Origin: Bartonella sp. A05
Lineage (GTDB): Bacteria > Pseudomonadota > Alphaproteobacteria > Rhizobiales > Rhizobiaceae
DNA: 64,000 nucleotides
Assembly: GCF_026930145.1 (NCBI RefSeq)
Contig: NZ_JANHOJ010000001.1
Span: 1-64,000, forward strand
Reading direction: 5' to 3'
The position numbers and the translations under genes were made by a program. A model generated the notes under the pieces. It ran no database searches. It worked only from the letters and a program-made list of their open reading frames with translations, and was not told the origin of the DNA. Positions 20,617-30,632 of the stretch are shown here, one piece after another. How positions within the stretch are numbered: the stretch's first letter is position 1; every line of letters begins with the position of its first letter.

Positions 20617-22113
20617 CTAAAACTTCTGGGTTTTGTATATTGCCAAAATATCGCGTACTGTTTCAACCAATTGATTTTCATCAACGGTTATTTGTGCTGG
20701 ACGACTTTCGCGCCATGTTTGGTTATCTTTAATCTCATGTGCTAAACGTGCACCTTCAATCAAATCTTTGATCTGAATTTTTCCTTCTTGGCGTTCTTGT
20801 GATCCTTGAATCACTACACAAGGTGCATGGCGCCGATCCGCATATTTCATTTGCGCTTTAATCCCCGATGCTCCCAAATATAATTCAGAACGAATGCCTG
20901 CATTGCGTAGCTGCATTACCATTTTTTGATAACGCGAAACAGACTCTGGCTCTTTATCCATCATTAACACCACAACCGGCCCACTCGTTTCCCTCACGGG
21001 CAGCTTTCCAAGATTTTGTAAAGCCGATATCAAACGCGATATGCCAATTGAAAAACCGGTTGCAGGAACACTTTCACCACGAAAGCGTGCGACCAGTCCA
21101 TCATAGCGTCCCCCTCCGCCTACAGAGCCAAAGACGACTTTTTGTCCGTCATCGTTAAAAACATTAAAAAGTAATGCAGCCTCAAAAACAGGCCCCGTAT
21201 AATAATCTAAGCCTCGCACGACCGATGGATCAATTTTGATACGATTCTGATAACCATTTTCAGAAAAAATTGTCTGCATATCCTCAAGTTCATGAATACC
21301 TTCAAGCCCCTGATTATTATGGCCAACTACTTTTTTGAGATTATCAAAAGTCTCTTCCGCTGTTTCCGCTCTTACAGCAGTTAACGCAAGGATAGAGTCA
21401 ATATCTTTATCATTCAGCTCCGCTCCTTTAGTAAAATCACCACTTTCATCTAAACGCCCTGCTCCTAGAAGTAAGCGCACACCTTCCAGCCCAAATTTAT
21501 CAAGCTTATCAATGGCTCTCAGAACAGTTAAACGTTTTGCAGCTTGTTCTCCTTCACCCAAACCAATGAGTTCCAAAACTCCATCTAGAATTTTCCGATT
21601 ATTCAAGCGAATGACATAATCATGACGCTGAATCCCCAATTTTTCCAAACTATCCGCTGCCATCATACAGATTTCTGCATCAGCAACCACTGTTGGTGCT
21701 CCAACAATATCAGCGTCAAACTGCGTAAACTGTCGAAACCGCCCCGGCCCAGGCTTTTCATTGCGGAAAACAAAGCCAAGACGATAACTACGATAAGGCT
21801 TTGGCAAATTTTCAAAATTTTCCGTAAAATAACGGGCAAGAGGCGCTGTGAGATCATAGCGCAAAGACATCCATTGCTCGTCATCATCCTGTAAAGAAAA
21901 AACACCCGCATTAGGACGATCTGAATCGGGAAGAAACTTACCAAGCACATCTGTATATTCAAAAATTGGTGTTTCAAGTGCTTCAAAACCGTAAAGCTCA
22001 TAGACTTCACGAATTTGAGCAATCATTGTTTCAATTCCATATAACTGTTCGCTTGTGCGATCCATAAATCCACGCGGCAAACGGGCTTTAATTTTGTTTT
22101 GTTTTGTCGCCAT
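20617..22113 (-). CDS. hisS: Histidyl-tRNA synthetase, divergent alphaproteobacterial type
   Basis: Class II synthetase charging tRNA-His, 498 residues, longer than the ~424 of E. coli HisRS. Motif 2 reads [20 protein letters not shown] where canonical bacteria have FRHERPQKGRYRQF; the HisRS-specific [11 protein letters not shown] and motif 3 GFSIGISRL are present. This divergent HisRS is known in Rhizobiales and relatives and has co-evolved with a tRNA-His that lacks G-1 and has A73; the matching tRNA is at 34711-34787. Start ATG 22113 follows AGAGAAAAGC. Confidence 0.96.
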   Translation of the reverse strand: MATKQNKIKARLPRGFMDRTSEQLYGIETMIAQIREVYELYGFEALETPIFEYTDVLGKFLPDSDRPNAGVFSLQDDDEQWMSLRYDLTAPLARYFTENFENLPKPYRSYRLGFVFRNEKPGPGRFRQFTQFDADIVGAPTVVADAEICMMAADSLEKLGIQRHDYVIRLNNRKILDGVLELIGLGEGEQAAKRLTVLRAIDKLDKFGLEGVRLLLGAGRLDESGDFTKGAELNDKDIDSILALTAVRAETAEETFDNLKKVVGHNNQGLEGIHELEDMQTIFSENGYQNRIKIDPSVVRGLDYYTGPVFEAALLFNVFNDDGQKVVFGSVGGGGRYDGLVARFRGESVPATGFSIGISRLISALQNLGKLPVRETSGPVVVLMMDKEPESVSRYQKMVMQLRNAGIRSELYLGASGIKAQMKYADRRHAPCVVIQGSQERQEGKIQIKDLIEGARLAHEIKDNQTWRESRPAQITVDENQLVETVRDILAIYKTQKF

Positions 22114-22730
22114 TGCTTTTCTCTAGCAGTAATATCTATCCAAAAATTATCGAATTACTCTTATAGAGAAACAAGTATCTTATAGAAACAAACACCGCAA
22201 TGACTTTATGAACTGTGTTTACACAACAAGCATCTATTTTTGCCTTACGGAAACATTTGTCTCCACGTTTTCTTCTACACATAAATACTCAGTATTCACT
22301 ATATATATAATTCCAAAGCTTGATCATATACTAAATTTTATCCATAAAAACCTAAAGAGATTATCAGAAACCCTATACAAAGATCCTATCAGACAAGCAT
22401 ACCCCATACGAAGGAATACATATTTCCCTGCACATATCTTCGAGTGTTTCCTATCGGCTTTATAGGCTCCAAAAAATGAAATAAGTACACGGACAGTGCT
22501 CTACAAACCTCTTAATACTGCAAAGCTACATAGTGATTGATCTACACACAACCCATCGAATAACGTGTAAAAAAATTGCAACAGTTAATGCACATAATTT
22601 GCAAAAAGATTTGTAAAAATATCCAGAAACAAAACATAAGAGAAAGATTAAAAACAAACGGGTTCTTTCTTAGTCACATGTTTCACCGTTTCTCATGGTG
22701 CTCTCATAGAAAAATACCGATAAATCGCAA
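22114..22730. other. Intergenic stretch upstream of hisS
   Basis: About 620 AT-rich bases that should hold the hisS promoter on the minus strand. Two 60-85 codon plus-strand frames here lack ribosome binding sites and recognisable features. No RNA recognised. Confidence 0.5.
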
Positions 22731-22777
22731 AAAGCAGCCTGTTCGCAATCTTATATAAGATGAGAACAAGCTGCTTT
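22731..22777 (-). terminator. Long near-perfect hairpin, likely terminator of the DUF1561 gene
   Basis: AAAGCAGC pairs with GCTGCTTT and TGTTC with GAACA (one mismatch between), around a loop that is itself a palindrome (ATCTTATATAAGAT). On the minus strand it is followed by TTTTT. It lies 122 bases after the DUF1561 stop codon. Confidence 0.7.
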
Positions 22778-22898
22778 CTTTATCCAATGAATAAAGAATT
22801 CATGTAAATACCGAGCTATAAACCCTGATATCGCGTAACAGAAAAACAACTCATTTTAAATGCCTAGACGTTTAAAGGACACAGGTATTTTAATTTCC

Positions 22899-24863
22899 TC
22901 AAAGTGCACATCTCCCACTGGCACATTGATTCACCGTTGCACTCCTTGGAAACTGTCCACTTCCTCTTCTATCATCCCCTTCTCCAGTACAGTTGTTTTG
23001 AGAGATAACAACACTCAAAGGCTCTTGTGCTACACCAATCAGCTGCACTGTTGCAAAAGAAACAACGGTTCCATTTCCTCTTTGAGCAAGCCGTAATAAG
23101 ACAAGATCAGGATCTGTTGTTTCTGAAACATCGTTAACGAATTGAGAAAAATTCATTCTTGTATTTGTCGGAATAACCTTAAGACCAGCTGAAGTCCGTA
23201 AAATTGGCAGTGCATGTCTACCCGTTTCTCCACCTGGAAACGTATAAGCAACAAAACCAATCCACATTGTTCCAGGTTCTGCCGCTAAAAGCTGTTGGAT
23301 AGCACTGCGAATATCATTGCGATTCGTTGCTAAGTTTGATGCTCTCCACTCAAAACGTGGTAAAAGAGTCTGTGCTGTTGTAGTCACTAATCTGAAAGCA
23401 ATATCATTATTCGTTTCTCCTGGATGCAAAGGAGTACCTTGATGTCGAGGAAGATCACTCAAGAAATTATACACTGAAGGGTATCTGTGAATTAATGACC
23501 GCATTGGATCCCTATTAGGTGCTGTATCAAAGAAATAACCTCCACTGGTAAGAGGATTTCTTGAATGATATTCTTGAAGCTCCGCGATCATCTGCAAAGA
23601 TTGTAACATGCAAGGACCACACGCACCTGCTGCAAATGTAGTATCTGCTGTAGAAGTAGCAATATCATAAAGCCGTTTGCGCCATGCTTCGTTCAATTTG
23701 AAAGTAGAAGGCAAAGATCTCTTCAATCGTTTTGTAGACTGAACGACAGTCTTCTTATGGCCAGGAGCGGGGCAATAAGCAAGAGAATCCCCTAAATTCC
23801 CACGCACATAACCATTCCACCGCTGAATATCATAAGACAAAACAAATTCTGATGTTGGAGAGTGGGTTGTATCCCCTTTCAAATAACTAGATTTAGCCGT
23901 ATAAGGGAACCCCCAATTGGAACCATAGCGGGTCACTCTTAAAAAATTACCCTGATGGTCCAAAATTGGCCCGTCGCGTCCATTCAAAATAGAAATATCC
24001 CAATAGCCGATGTCTTTTTGAGGTGAAACAATGTCTTTACAAAATCTCCAATCGACCCAATTCCAATCATTTGAAGAGGATTGCTGGGAAATCATGCAAG
24101 AAAGTACTCCAGAGGAAGGAAAATATCTAGCAATGTGTCCATTTTCTGGATTGTAGTAAAGATCATAGACATTTGTTTGAGAACCATTGTCCGAAACATA
24201 ATACATGTCGAAACCAGAGCTACTTGCTAATTTCCAACCTAAAGACGTTTTGAGACTAATATTACCAGGAGCAGCAATCGTTTTGGTCCAAGTATCCATC
24301 GTGGAACTGAGGGTATGATTGTAGTAATCTCCTTCGGTTTTTGAAATATAAGCATACCACTTATAATCCTTCACGCGGAATTTCTCATCAGCCGTATAAA
24401 AAGCATTGTTTTTAATGATCCAACGCTGATTTGCATCATTGATGACGCACGGCCTCAATAAAATATAATCCCAATTCTCTGTTGCTTTTCCGTCAATCCC
24501 CGTAACAGAACTAGGAGCAGTCATACATAACCAAACATCTTCAATCTTCCAAGCGACCCTCTGAAAAACATCATATCTGGCAAACTGAGCGCTAGAAGAA
24601 GAGCAATTGTCAATGTAAACATAGCTTTCACCATCCACAAACGCGGGAGCATAGCAATACTCATATCCGGTATGAACCTTAACACGTATAGACTTATCAA
24701 TGGGCTTATCAGGAAGCTTTTGAGAAACAGTCTTGCTACGAAACCTAAGATAAATATCATCATTTACAGGTCCCTTCTCAACAACAGAATGGGCAAAAAG
24801 AGCATTCACCTGTAATAAAAAGGCACAAAAAAATAAAAACAATTTCAAACTATGTTTTTTCAT
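22899..24863 (-). CDS. Secreted DUF1561 (PF07598) protein, toxin candidate
   Basis: A 654-residue exported protein. Start ATG 24863 (MKKHSLKLFLFF...ALFA) gives a clean signal peptide; the longer frame to 24944 adds 27 unlikely residues. Residues about 30-360 are rich in W, Y and Cys pairs, with a ricin-type QxW (Q146-x-W148) and repeated W/D turns, so tandem beta-trefoil-like lectin units are likely. After a basic hinge (about 369-390) the C-terminal half has ACGPCMLQ (Cys415, Cys418, Gln421), GRHALPI (His550) and VIPTNT (Asn567), an order that recalls papain-like Cys-His-Asn enzymes. The family is expanded in pathogenic Leptospira ('virulence-modifying' cytotoxins) and also occurs in some Bartonella. 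Enzyme activity and secretion route beyond Sec are inference. Confidence 0.82.
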   Translation of the reverse strand: MKKHSLKLFLFFCAFLLQVNALFAHSVVEKGPVNDDIYLRFRSKTVSQKLPDKPIDKSIRVKVHTGYEYCYAPAFVDGESYVYIDNCSSSSAQFARYDVFQRVAWKIEDVWLCMTAPSSVTGIDGKATENWDYILLRPCVINDANQRWIIKNNAFYTADEKFRVKDYKWYAYISKTEGDYYNHTLSSTMDTWTKTIAAPGNISLKTSLGWKLASSSGFDMYYVSDNGSQTNVYDLYYNPENGHIARYFPSSGVLSCMISQQSSSNDWNWVDWRFCKDIVSPQKDIGYWDISILNGRDGPILDHQGNFLRVTRYGSNWGFPYTAKSSYLKGDTTHSPTSEFVLSYDIQRWNGYVRGNLGDSLAYCPAPGHKKTVVQSTKRLKRSLPSTFKLNEAWRKRLYDIATSTADTTFAAGACGPCMLQSLQMIAELQEYHSRNPLTSGGYFFDTAPNRDPMRSLIHRYPSVYNFLSDLPRHQGTPLHPGETNNDIAFRLVTTTAQTLLPRFEWRASNLATNRNDIRSAIQQLLAAEPGTMWIGFVAYTFPGGETGRHALPILRTSAGLKVIPTNTRMNFSQFVNDVSETTDPDLVLLRLAQRGNGTVVSFATVQLIGVAQEPLSVVISQNNCTGEGDDRRGSGQFPRSATVNQCASGRCAL

Positions 24864-25778
24864 AAAATTATAATCACTCTGAATTAAAAGATGAAATTTC
24901 CTTGTGCATTGACAGCACAAACACAGCTTAGCGCCTAGTCTCAATTTAAGGCTTCTTTAAGGCAAAAGAGGTCTAATCTATCCAAATAAAAATACAAAAT
25001 TATGACAAACATATTCAAAATAAAAATTAGTCATTTTGTTATTATCAAAAATAAACCAAGATTACATGTATCAACGCGGCTATATCTGCTGGTTTAGCGT
25101 AATATATGCACATATCACCAATTGGTTTAATAAACTTACGTGCTATATTGAAAATATAATAAGCCTTCAAAATTGTTTCTTACAAAGAACACAAAATTGA
25201 CAAAATAGAACATATTCACATATTATTATATTTTATAAATCTGCATCAAGCAAACAGTAATATAACCAAAAACTTTGTAGCTATTGTGACTATTAAGCAC
25301 GAATACTCATTCTGTTGGTGTCATTTGCATATCAATAACTCTAACTTCATAAAATGTCATATTCATCAAATACATAGATTTTTTAAAAATCATTGGAATA
25401 CATTGATGTATAAAAACGTAATAGAACTCAAAAAAGCTCTTCTCCCCAAAACTGTAACTTTAAAAAGAAACTTCAAATTATTGATCAAATAAAATGCCTT
25501 GCTCTAATGAAGAATGTCAAAATAGTCAAAGCCTGAGATAGCTATTCAATCTAAAAATACCAAGATTGACTCATTCAGAAAATAGCACAATAACCTCTTA
25601 TATAAATGAAATTTCTAATGTGAGCAGCACTAATTTAAGAATGGATTCGTACTGTAAAAACATAAAAATATAGAAACATATTCTCTGATTGCATTCAACT
25701 GATTTACAAATCTCTGTAAATCAAATGCTTACTACCATATCGCAAATCCCTTCTCTTCTAAGTAAGGGTATTTTTTGC
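24864..25778. other. 915 bp gene-free stretch
   Basis: Very AT-rich; carries the promoter region of the DUF1561 gene. The 68-codon frame at 25286-25492 is His/Asn/Lys-rich with no ribosome binding site. Nothing else recognised. Confidence 0.5.
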
Positions 25779-27152
25779 TTAAAAAGCATACTCTAAAAAC
25801 GCGGGCTCCACAGATCCACCCCAAATAGAATGGTAATTGGATACCAATATTTCTGCATCTGTTTGACCCACTGCAATTACTGCTTCCAAAGGATCAAGAA
25901 AATGCGTTTCATCACAACCATCAGCATCATACTGCTTACGATTTTTTAAACCCTTACGTGAAATAGCAACAGCCTGACGTGCTAATTCTAAAATGATAGT
26001 CTGACGAAAAGGTGCTTTTAGCCCCTCTTTAGGGACACGTTCACGCATATCCAAAACTTCTTCAAAACACCAATCTTTTGTCAAAGCCTCCGCCTCATTC
26101 AATGCTTCACTATCATAAAGGAGGCCAACCCAAAAAGCAGATAACGCACAGATATGCCGACAAGAACCACCATCAGCACCTCTCATTTCCAAAAAACGCT
26201 TTAAGCGTACTTCGGGAAACAAAGTCGACAAATGATTAATCCAATCTCCTAAAGTTGGCGTCGCATCTGCAATCTGCCCTTTTAGCGCTCCATTCATAAA
26301 TTGACGAAAAGTCACATGTGTACAATCATGATAATGCCCTTCACGCACAACGAAATACATCGGAACATCTAGTGCCCATTCAACGTAATCCGAAAAACCA
26401 AATCGCTCAGAAAATACAAAAGGGAGTATCCCTGTCCTCTGATTATCAGTATCCCGCCAAATGTTAGAACGCCACGACAAAAAACCATTTGGATACCCTT
26501 CCGTAAAAGGAGAGCGGGCGAAGAGTGCTGTCGCTATAGACTGCAACTTCATGGATACCTGCATTTTTCGCCGCATATCACTTTCAGATGAAAAATCAAG
26601 ATTAACTTGGATAGTTGCTGTCCGATACATCATATTCAGACCATCATAGCCAACTTGCGGCATATAATTCGTCATAATCCGATAACGCGACTTGGGCATT
26701 CGCGGCGTTTCAGCTAAAGTCCATTTTGGGCTAGCACCAATGCCTAGAAAACCAATCCCCAATGGCTCTGAAATTTTTTTAAGGAGAGTCAAATGCTCCA
26801 TGACCTCACAATACGTATGGCCTATTGTTTTCAACGGAGCACCAGATAATTCAAACTGCCCTCCAGGTTCCAAAGAGATTGCACCTTGACCAACTGATCC
26901 TACAAGCCCAATAATATTTCCTTCATCTATAATAGCCTTCCATCCTAGAGCTTCTTGCATCCCTTCTAAAAGCGCACGAATACCTTTTTCCCCTTCATAT
27001 GGAACAGGACGGAGACCATTTACATAAAATGGAAATTTCTCATGTTCTGTACCGATACGCCAATCGTTTTCTACTTTACAGCCCCCTTGAAAATAGCTAA
27101 CCAAAGAATCTAAGTTGTGAATTTTACGTTCATCAGTCAAATCAAGCGCCAT
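25779..27152 (-). CDS. gshA: Glutamate-cysteine ligase (plant/alphaproteobacterial type)
   Basis: First step of glutathione synthesis: ATP-dependent joining of Glu and Cys. 457 residues of the GCS2 family. Recognisable segments: RIGTEHEKFPF near residue 32, SLEPGGQFELSGAP near residue 93, and MYRTATIQVNLDFSSE near residue 175. It follows rsmE by 70 bases on the same strand, a pairing common in Rhizobiales. Cytosolic. Confidence 0.95.
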   Translation of the reverse strand: MALDLTDERKIHNLDSLVSYFQGGCKVENDWRIGTEHEKFPFYVNGLRPVPYEGEKGIRALLEGMQEALGWKAIIDEGNIIGLVGSVGQGAISLEPGGQFELSGAPLKTIGHTYCEVMEHLTLLKKISEPLGIGFLGIGASPKWTLAETPRMPKSRYRIMTNYMPQVGYDGLNMMYRTATIQVNLDFSSESDMRRKMQVSMKLQSIATALFARSPFTEGYPNGFLSWRSNIWRDTDNQRTGILPFVFSERFGFSDYVEWALDVPMYFVVREGHYHDCTHVTFRQFMNGALKGQIADATPTLGDWINHLSTLFPEVRLKRFLEMRGADGGSCRHICALSAFWVGLLYDSEALNEAEALTKDWCFEEVLDMRERVPKEGLKAPFRQTIILELARQAVAISRKGLKNRKQYDADGCDETHFLDPLEAVIAVGQTDAEILVSNYHSIWGGSVEPAFLEYAF

Positions 27153-27222
27153 AACTTATTGTATCCTATCATTATAATTCCATTACTTTAAATGAAACGT
27201 TTTGAATGATATTACAAGATTC

Positions 27223-27966
27223 TTAATTAATTGACTTGTTTTCTATCGTAGCATTAATAAGAGCCAATGCAGCAACGGCTGCAGTATCAGCGCGTAAAAT
27301 ACGTGAACCTAACGACATAGAAATAACAAAAGGGTGCTTCTTTAAAAATATACGTTCTTCTTCACTAAACCCACCTTCGGGCCCAATAAGAACGCCAAGC
27401 GGGGTCGTTCCGTGCTTTTTCAAAAGAGAAAGCGAATTATATGTTTCGTGTGACTCATCACAAAAAAACAAAGAGCATGTTTCATCCCAATGCGCTAAAA
27501 GCGTTTTTAATGATATAGCAACTTTACATTCCGGCAAAGATAAAATTCCGCATTGTTCAGCAGCCTCAATGATATTAGCCTCTACGCGCGCTACATTGAT
27601 ACGCGTAACTTGAGTATGATGCGTTATCACAGGCTGCAAAACAGATATTCCCATTTCTACAGCCTTTTGTATCATGTAATCTAAACGCGCATGTTTGAGT
27701 GGAGCAAAACAATAAATAAGACCTGAAGAGCCTGTTTGCAATCTTTCCTGTTGAATAATCTGCATAACCACAATTTTTTTCTGAATGCTAATAAGCTTGG
27801 CAAGCCACTCACCGTCTTGCCCATTAAAAAGCAAAATTTCAGCTCCCTCCTTCATACGCAAAACATGTACGAGATAAGAAACTTGTGAACCCTCTAACAC
27901 TATTTCTTCATTTAATGCGAGTGGTTGTCGAATGAACAACCTTTGAAGTTTATAATTTGCGCGCAT
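27223..27966 (-). CDS. rsmE: 16S rRNA m3U1498 methyltransferase
   Basis: SPOUT-fold, SAM-dependent methyltransferase modifying U1498 of 16S rRNA. N-terminal PUA-like domain, then the trefoil knot: GPEGGFSEEE near residue 193 and LGSRILRADTA near residue 218. I choose ATG 27966 (MRANYKLQRLF, 247 residues), the usual N-terminus in Rhizobiales, over the frame start at 27993. Upstream partner of gshA in the same transcript. Confidence 0.94.
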   Translation of the reverse strand: MRANYKLQRLFIRQPLALNEEIVLEGSQVSYLVHVLRMKEGAEILLFNGQDGEWLAKLISIQKKIVVMQIIQQERLQTGSSGLIYCFAPLKHARLDYMIQKAVEMGISVLQPVITHHTQVTRINVARVEANIIEAAEQCGILSLPECKVAISLKTLLAHWDETCSLFFCDESHETYNSLSLLKKHGTTPLGVLIGPEGGFSEEERIFLKKHPFVISMSLGSRILRADTAAVAALALINATIENKSIN

Positions 27967-28201
27967 AAAAAATCGTGCCAAAGCCAACTGCAATCGTCAA
28001 GAAAACAAGGAGAAAAGCACAATCAAAATAAAAAATCAAACGCATAGAGCAAAATATATTGAAAAAATAATAGAATTTTTCGCCTTTATTAAATAAATAA
28101 TGGAACAAATAAAATGTTAAATGATTCTTCTTTCATGAAAATTTATAACAAAATACATTCATCATTGCCCCTAATGGCTTACCTTGTAATTGGAGAAAAA
28201 T

Positions 28202-28345
28202 ATGTCTGCAAAAAAAGCTACAGCTATTACTATTTCTACAGTTTTAACCTTTATTCTGATCACTGTAGGAATTGGCTCAGTTGGAGCAGATGAAAATGTG
28301 ACAATCTCCGAAGATGGCTACGGCATCTCTTCTCAGTTTCAGTAG
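28202..28345 (+). CDS. 47-residue exported or membrane-anchored micro-protein
   Basis: ATG 28202 follows TTGGAGAAAAAT, a good ribosome binding site. Product: short basic N-terminus (MSAKKATA), hydrophobic segment about residues 8-27, then an acidic/polar tail (ADENVTISEDGYG...SSQFQ). It reads as a signal peptide or N-terminal anchor with a 20-residue periplasmic tail. No family recognised. It stands alone, convergent with the AsmA gene. Confidence 0.6.
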   Translation: MSAKKATAITISTVLTFILITVGIGSVGADENVTISEDGYGISSQFQ

Positions 28346-28426
28346 ACACATACCTATATGTCCTGATAATTTTATACCAAAATAATATTCTAGTTATTTT
28401 CTAAAATGACTGTGGGTCATGAGGGT

Positions 28427-30307
28427 TCAATTGTTATTAGGATTTATCTTAACCAAAAAATTTCCGAAAGTCTGCCCTGTGGGATTAAGTGCAAAAACAA
28501 AGGGATACGCAAGACTATTAGCAAGACACTGAACATCTTTGCATAAAGTCTCTGAGCGATTGTTTTTTTGCAATCGAGCCTGTAATGTCAATTCATCTAG
28601 CTTATTTGTAGCATTAGAAGCTGCAATTCTTTTCTGAAGAGATAAATTCCAATCCGCCGTATGCATTAATAATTCTGTTACCGTCATCATACCATCTGAA
28701 AAACTTGCTTTAATATTCAAACGATCAAAGGACGTTGAAAGCAGATTGTCGTGTGTCAAAAGAAACTGCTCATTTTCTAAAAGTTTATGCTGCAAATCAT
28801 CTAAATCATATCCCAATAATCGTCCAGAAGCCATATCCAATGTTAATTGACCCTGCATCTGCACAAGGCTTTTTGACCAACCATGCGCAAGCATTTGCAT
28901 CGTCACAATCAAATTGGTTTTAGCCTGCACGAATGGAGACAATCCTAAAGCTCTTGAGACAGCCTGAGCATCAACAGAAATACCCGAAACACGACCTTCA
29001 ACGCGTATTTTTTTACCATCTGGCACAATTTGAATATTGCTCTGTACAGATCCACCAAAAACATGAGCATTTCCAAGATCAAAAATACCTTGTCCATTTC
29101 TAATCTGTATTGCAGCTGCTAAATTAGTAAGAGTAATGTCCTCTACTGTTGCTTGCGGTGCTGAAAGTCGCACATCTAACCCTATGCGATCGAAAAATGT
29201 CATATCAAAAAATTTATTCTCTTCTTCAACTGAAGAGAATATCGTTTTCAATATATTAATGTCCAGATTATCAAAGCCCAAAGATCCGCTTATAACAGGC
29301 ACATAGTTTTGAATATCGAGCTCTAACGCTCCACGCGCACTTGCTGCGCCCATTGAAAATACAACATTATTCAATTGGATACGCGTTGGCTGCGCTAAAA
29401 AACGCGATTCCCACACAATAGGTATTTTTAATCTATGATCCCAAAGCTGATGCTTACCAATCCAAGCCAATGTCTGATCTAAGCCCGGAGAACGCATTGA
29501 TATCTTTCCATCAAAAATATAATATTCAGATAATCTCGCTTTCCCTGTAAACGTTATACCTCCACGCAAAGAATTAAAACTCGCTCTAAGCTGGCTTTCC
29601 CCTCCCGCCAAAAGCAATAAAGCCTGATCAGCATTAATCAATAATTCCGTCAACTCTCCATGCCAACGAGCACTTGCATGAAACCGCGCAGACTGTGTCG
29701 ATTCAGGCCAGTCTATAGCAGCATTTAATCCTGTTATTTTTTCCGACACACCAGAAAGATTATTACGATATACAAGCGAACCATTTTCAATCACAATACG
29801 CCCAAAAGGTTGGTTTAAAAGACGCGTTACATCTGGATGATCAGGATTGCGCTCAACAATTTCACGAGCATTACGTATCGCTAAACCTAATGTCCCTTGA
29901 GACCGTGAAAGCGTATCAAAAAAACCAGTCACTGTTTTAACAGGCTTTTCCATAACAAATTGTGGACGTACAATTCGCGTCTCTGAAAAAGAAACACGCC
30001 CCCAAAGGAGATCAACAAGAGAAAGATCAACTTCTATCGATTCAGCATCCATCAAAGGTATAACATCATCAATGTCGGGAGTTAAAGTAACACCTGAAAG
30101 AAATGCTTTCGGATAGGGGAAAAGATTCAACCGTGGAGGATTACGCAATTGCACATTATGACCAGTCCATGCACTCAAATCCTGCGCTAAACGGATACGA
30201 ATTGCATCTGTTGATACGACATAAGGCAACACAAGAACAGCAGCTCCAAATAACAAAATGACTGCAATAAAAATTCCGATTAAAAATTTTATTATCCCAA
30301 CGTACAC
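28427..30307 (-). CDS. AsmA-family envelope protein
   Basis: A 626-residue inner-membrane-anchored periplasmic protein. One N-terminal membrane helix (about residues 5-27, IIKFLIGIFIAVILLFGAAVLV), then the AsmA signature region (NPPRLNLFPYPKAFLSGVTL, about 56-75) and long beta-rich repeats to the C-terminal AsmA domain. Family members are thought to bridge the periplasm and move phospholipid or otherwise affect outer-membrane assembly. Monocistronic, divergent from folD. Confidence 0.9.
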   Translation of the reverse strand: MYVGIIKFLIGIFIAVILLFGAAVLVLPYVVSTDAIRIRLAQDLSAWTGHNVQLRNPPRLNLFPYPKAFLSGVTLTPDIDDVIPLMDAESIEVDLSLVDLLWGRVSFSETRIVRPQFVMEKPVKTVTGFFDTLSRSQGTLGLAIRNAREIVERNPDHPDVTRLLNQPFGRIVIENGSLVYRNNLSGVSEKITGLNAAIDWPESTQSARFHASARWHGELTELLINADQALLLLAGGESQLRASFNSLRGGITFTGKARLSEYYIFDGKISMRSPGLDQTLAWIGKHQLWDHRLKIPIVWESRFLAQPTRIQLNNVVFSMGAASARGALELDIQNYVPVISGSLGFDNLDINILKTIFSSVEEENKFFDMTFFDRIGLDVRLSAPQATVEDITLTNLAAAIQIRNGQGIFDLGNAHVFGGSVQSNIQIVPDGKKIRVEGRVSGISVDAQAVSRALGLSPFVQAKTNLIVTMQMLAHGWSKSLVQMQGQLTLDMASGRLLGYDLDDLQHKLLENEQFLLTHDNLLSTSFDRLNIKASFSDGMMTVTELLMHTADWNLSLQKRIAASNATNKLDELTLQARLQKNNRSETLCKDVQCLANSLAYPFVFALNPTGQTFGNFLVKINPNNN

Positions 30308-30356
30308 AATTTTCCTCTATACTTTCATTTCTATCATAAATATACATCAGATAATA

Positions 30357-30632
30357 ATGACAACTAAAAAAGATCTTTATAATTCTAAAATCCGTTATAT
30401 CTATTTAATAGGCCAATTATTCTCCTTCTTATTCAAACTTTGTTGGAACAGCAACGTTACTGCTTCTTCAGAAGATATTATTTTAAATATTTTTACAAAG
30501 TTAAAAAATACACAAAAATCATTCATCTATCTTTCTCGCTATAAATTAAATATTGCTATAAAACTTTATGTTTATTATCAGAAAGTGCTTTACAGAATAC
30601 CAAATACTCCTATCGAAAGGATCACCTTATGA
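30357..30632 (+). CDS. Possible 91-residue protein overlapping folD start
   Basis: An open frame from ATG 30357 to TGA 30632, where the stop shares ATGA with the folD start codon at 30629. Product is basic, Tyr/Ile/Lys-rich, with a hydrophobic patch near residues 13-27. No Shine-Dalgarno is seen before ATG 30357 and composition mirrors the local AT bias, so this may be leader DNA of folD. The ATGA overlap is the main argument for a gene. Confidence 0.3.
   Translation: MTTKKDLYNSKIRYIYLIGQLFSFLFKLCWNSNVTASSEDIILNIFTKLKNTQKSFIYLSRYKLNIAIKLYVYYQKVLYRIPNTPIERITL

Noticed and set aside
22114-22730. CRISPR array
   Set aside because: No regularly spaced repeats were seen here or elsewhere; tandem and dispersed repeats in the window lack unique spacers.
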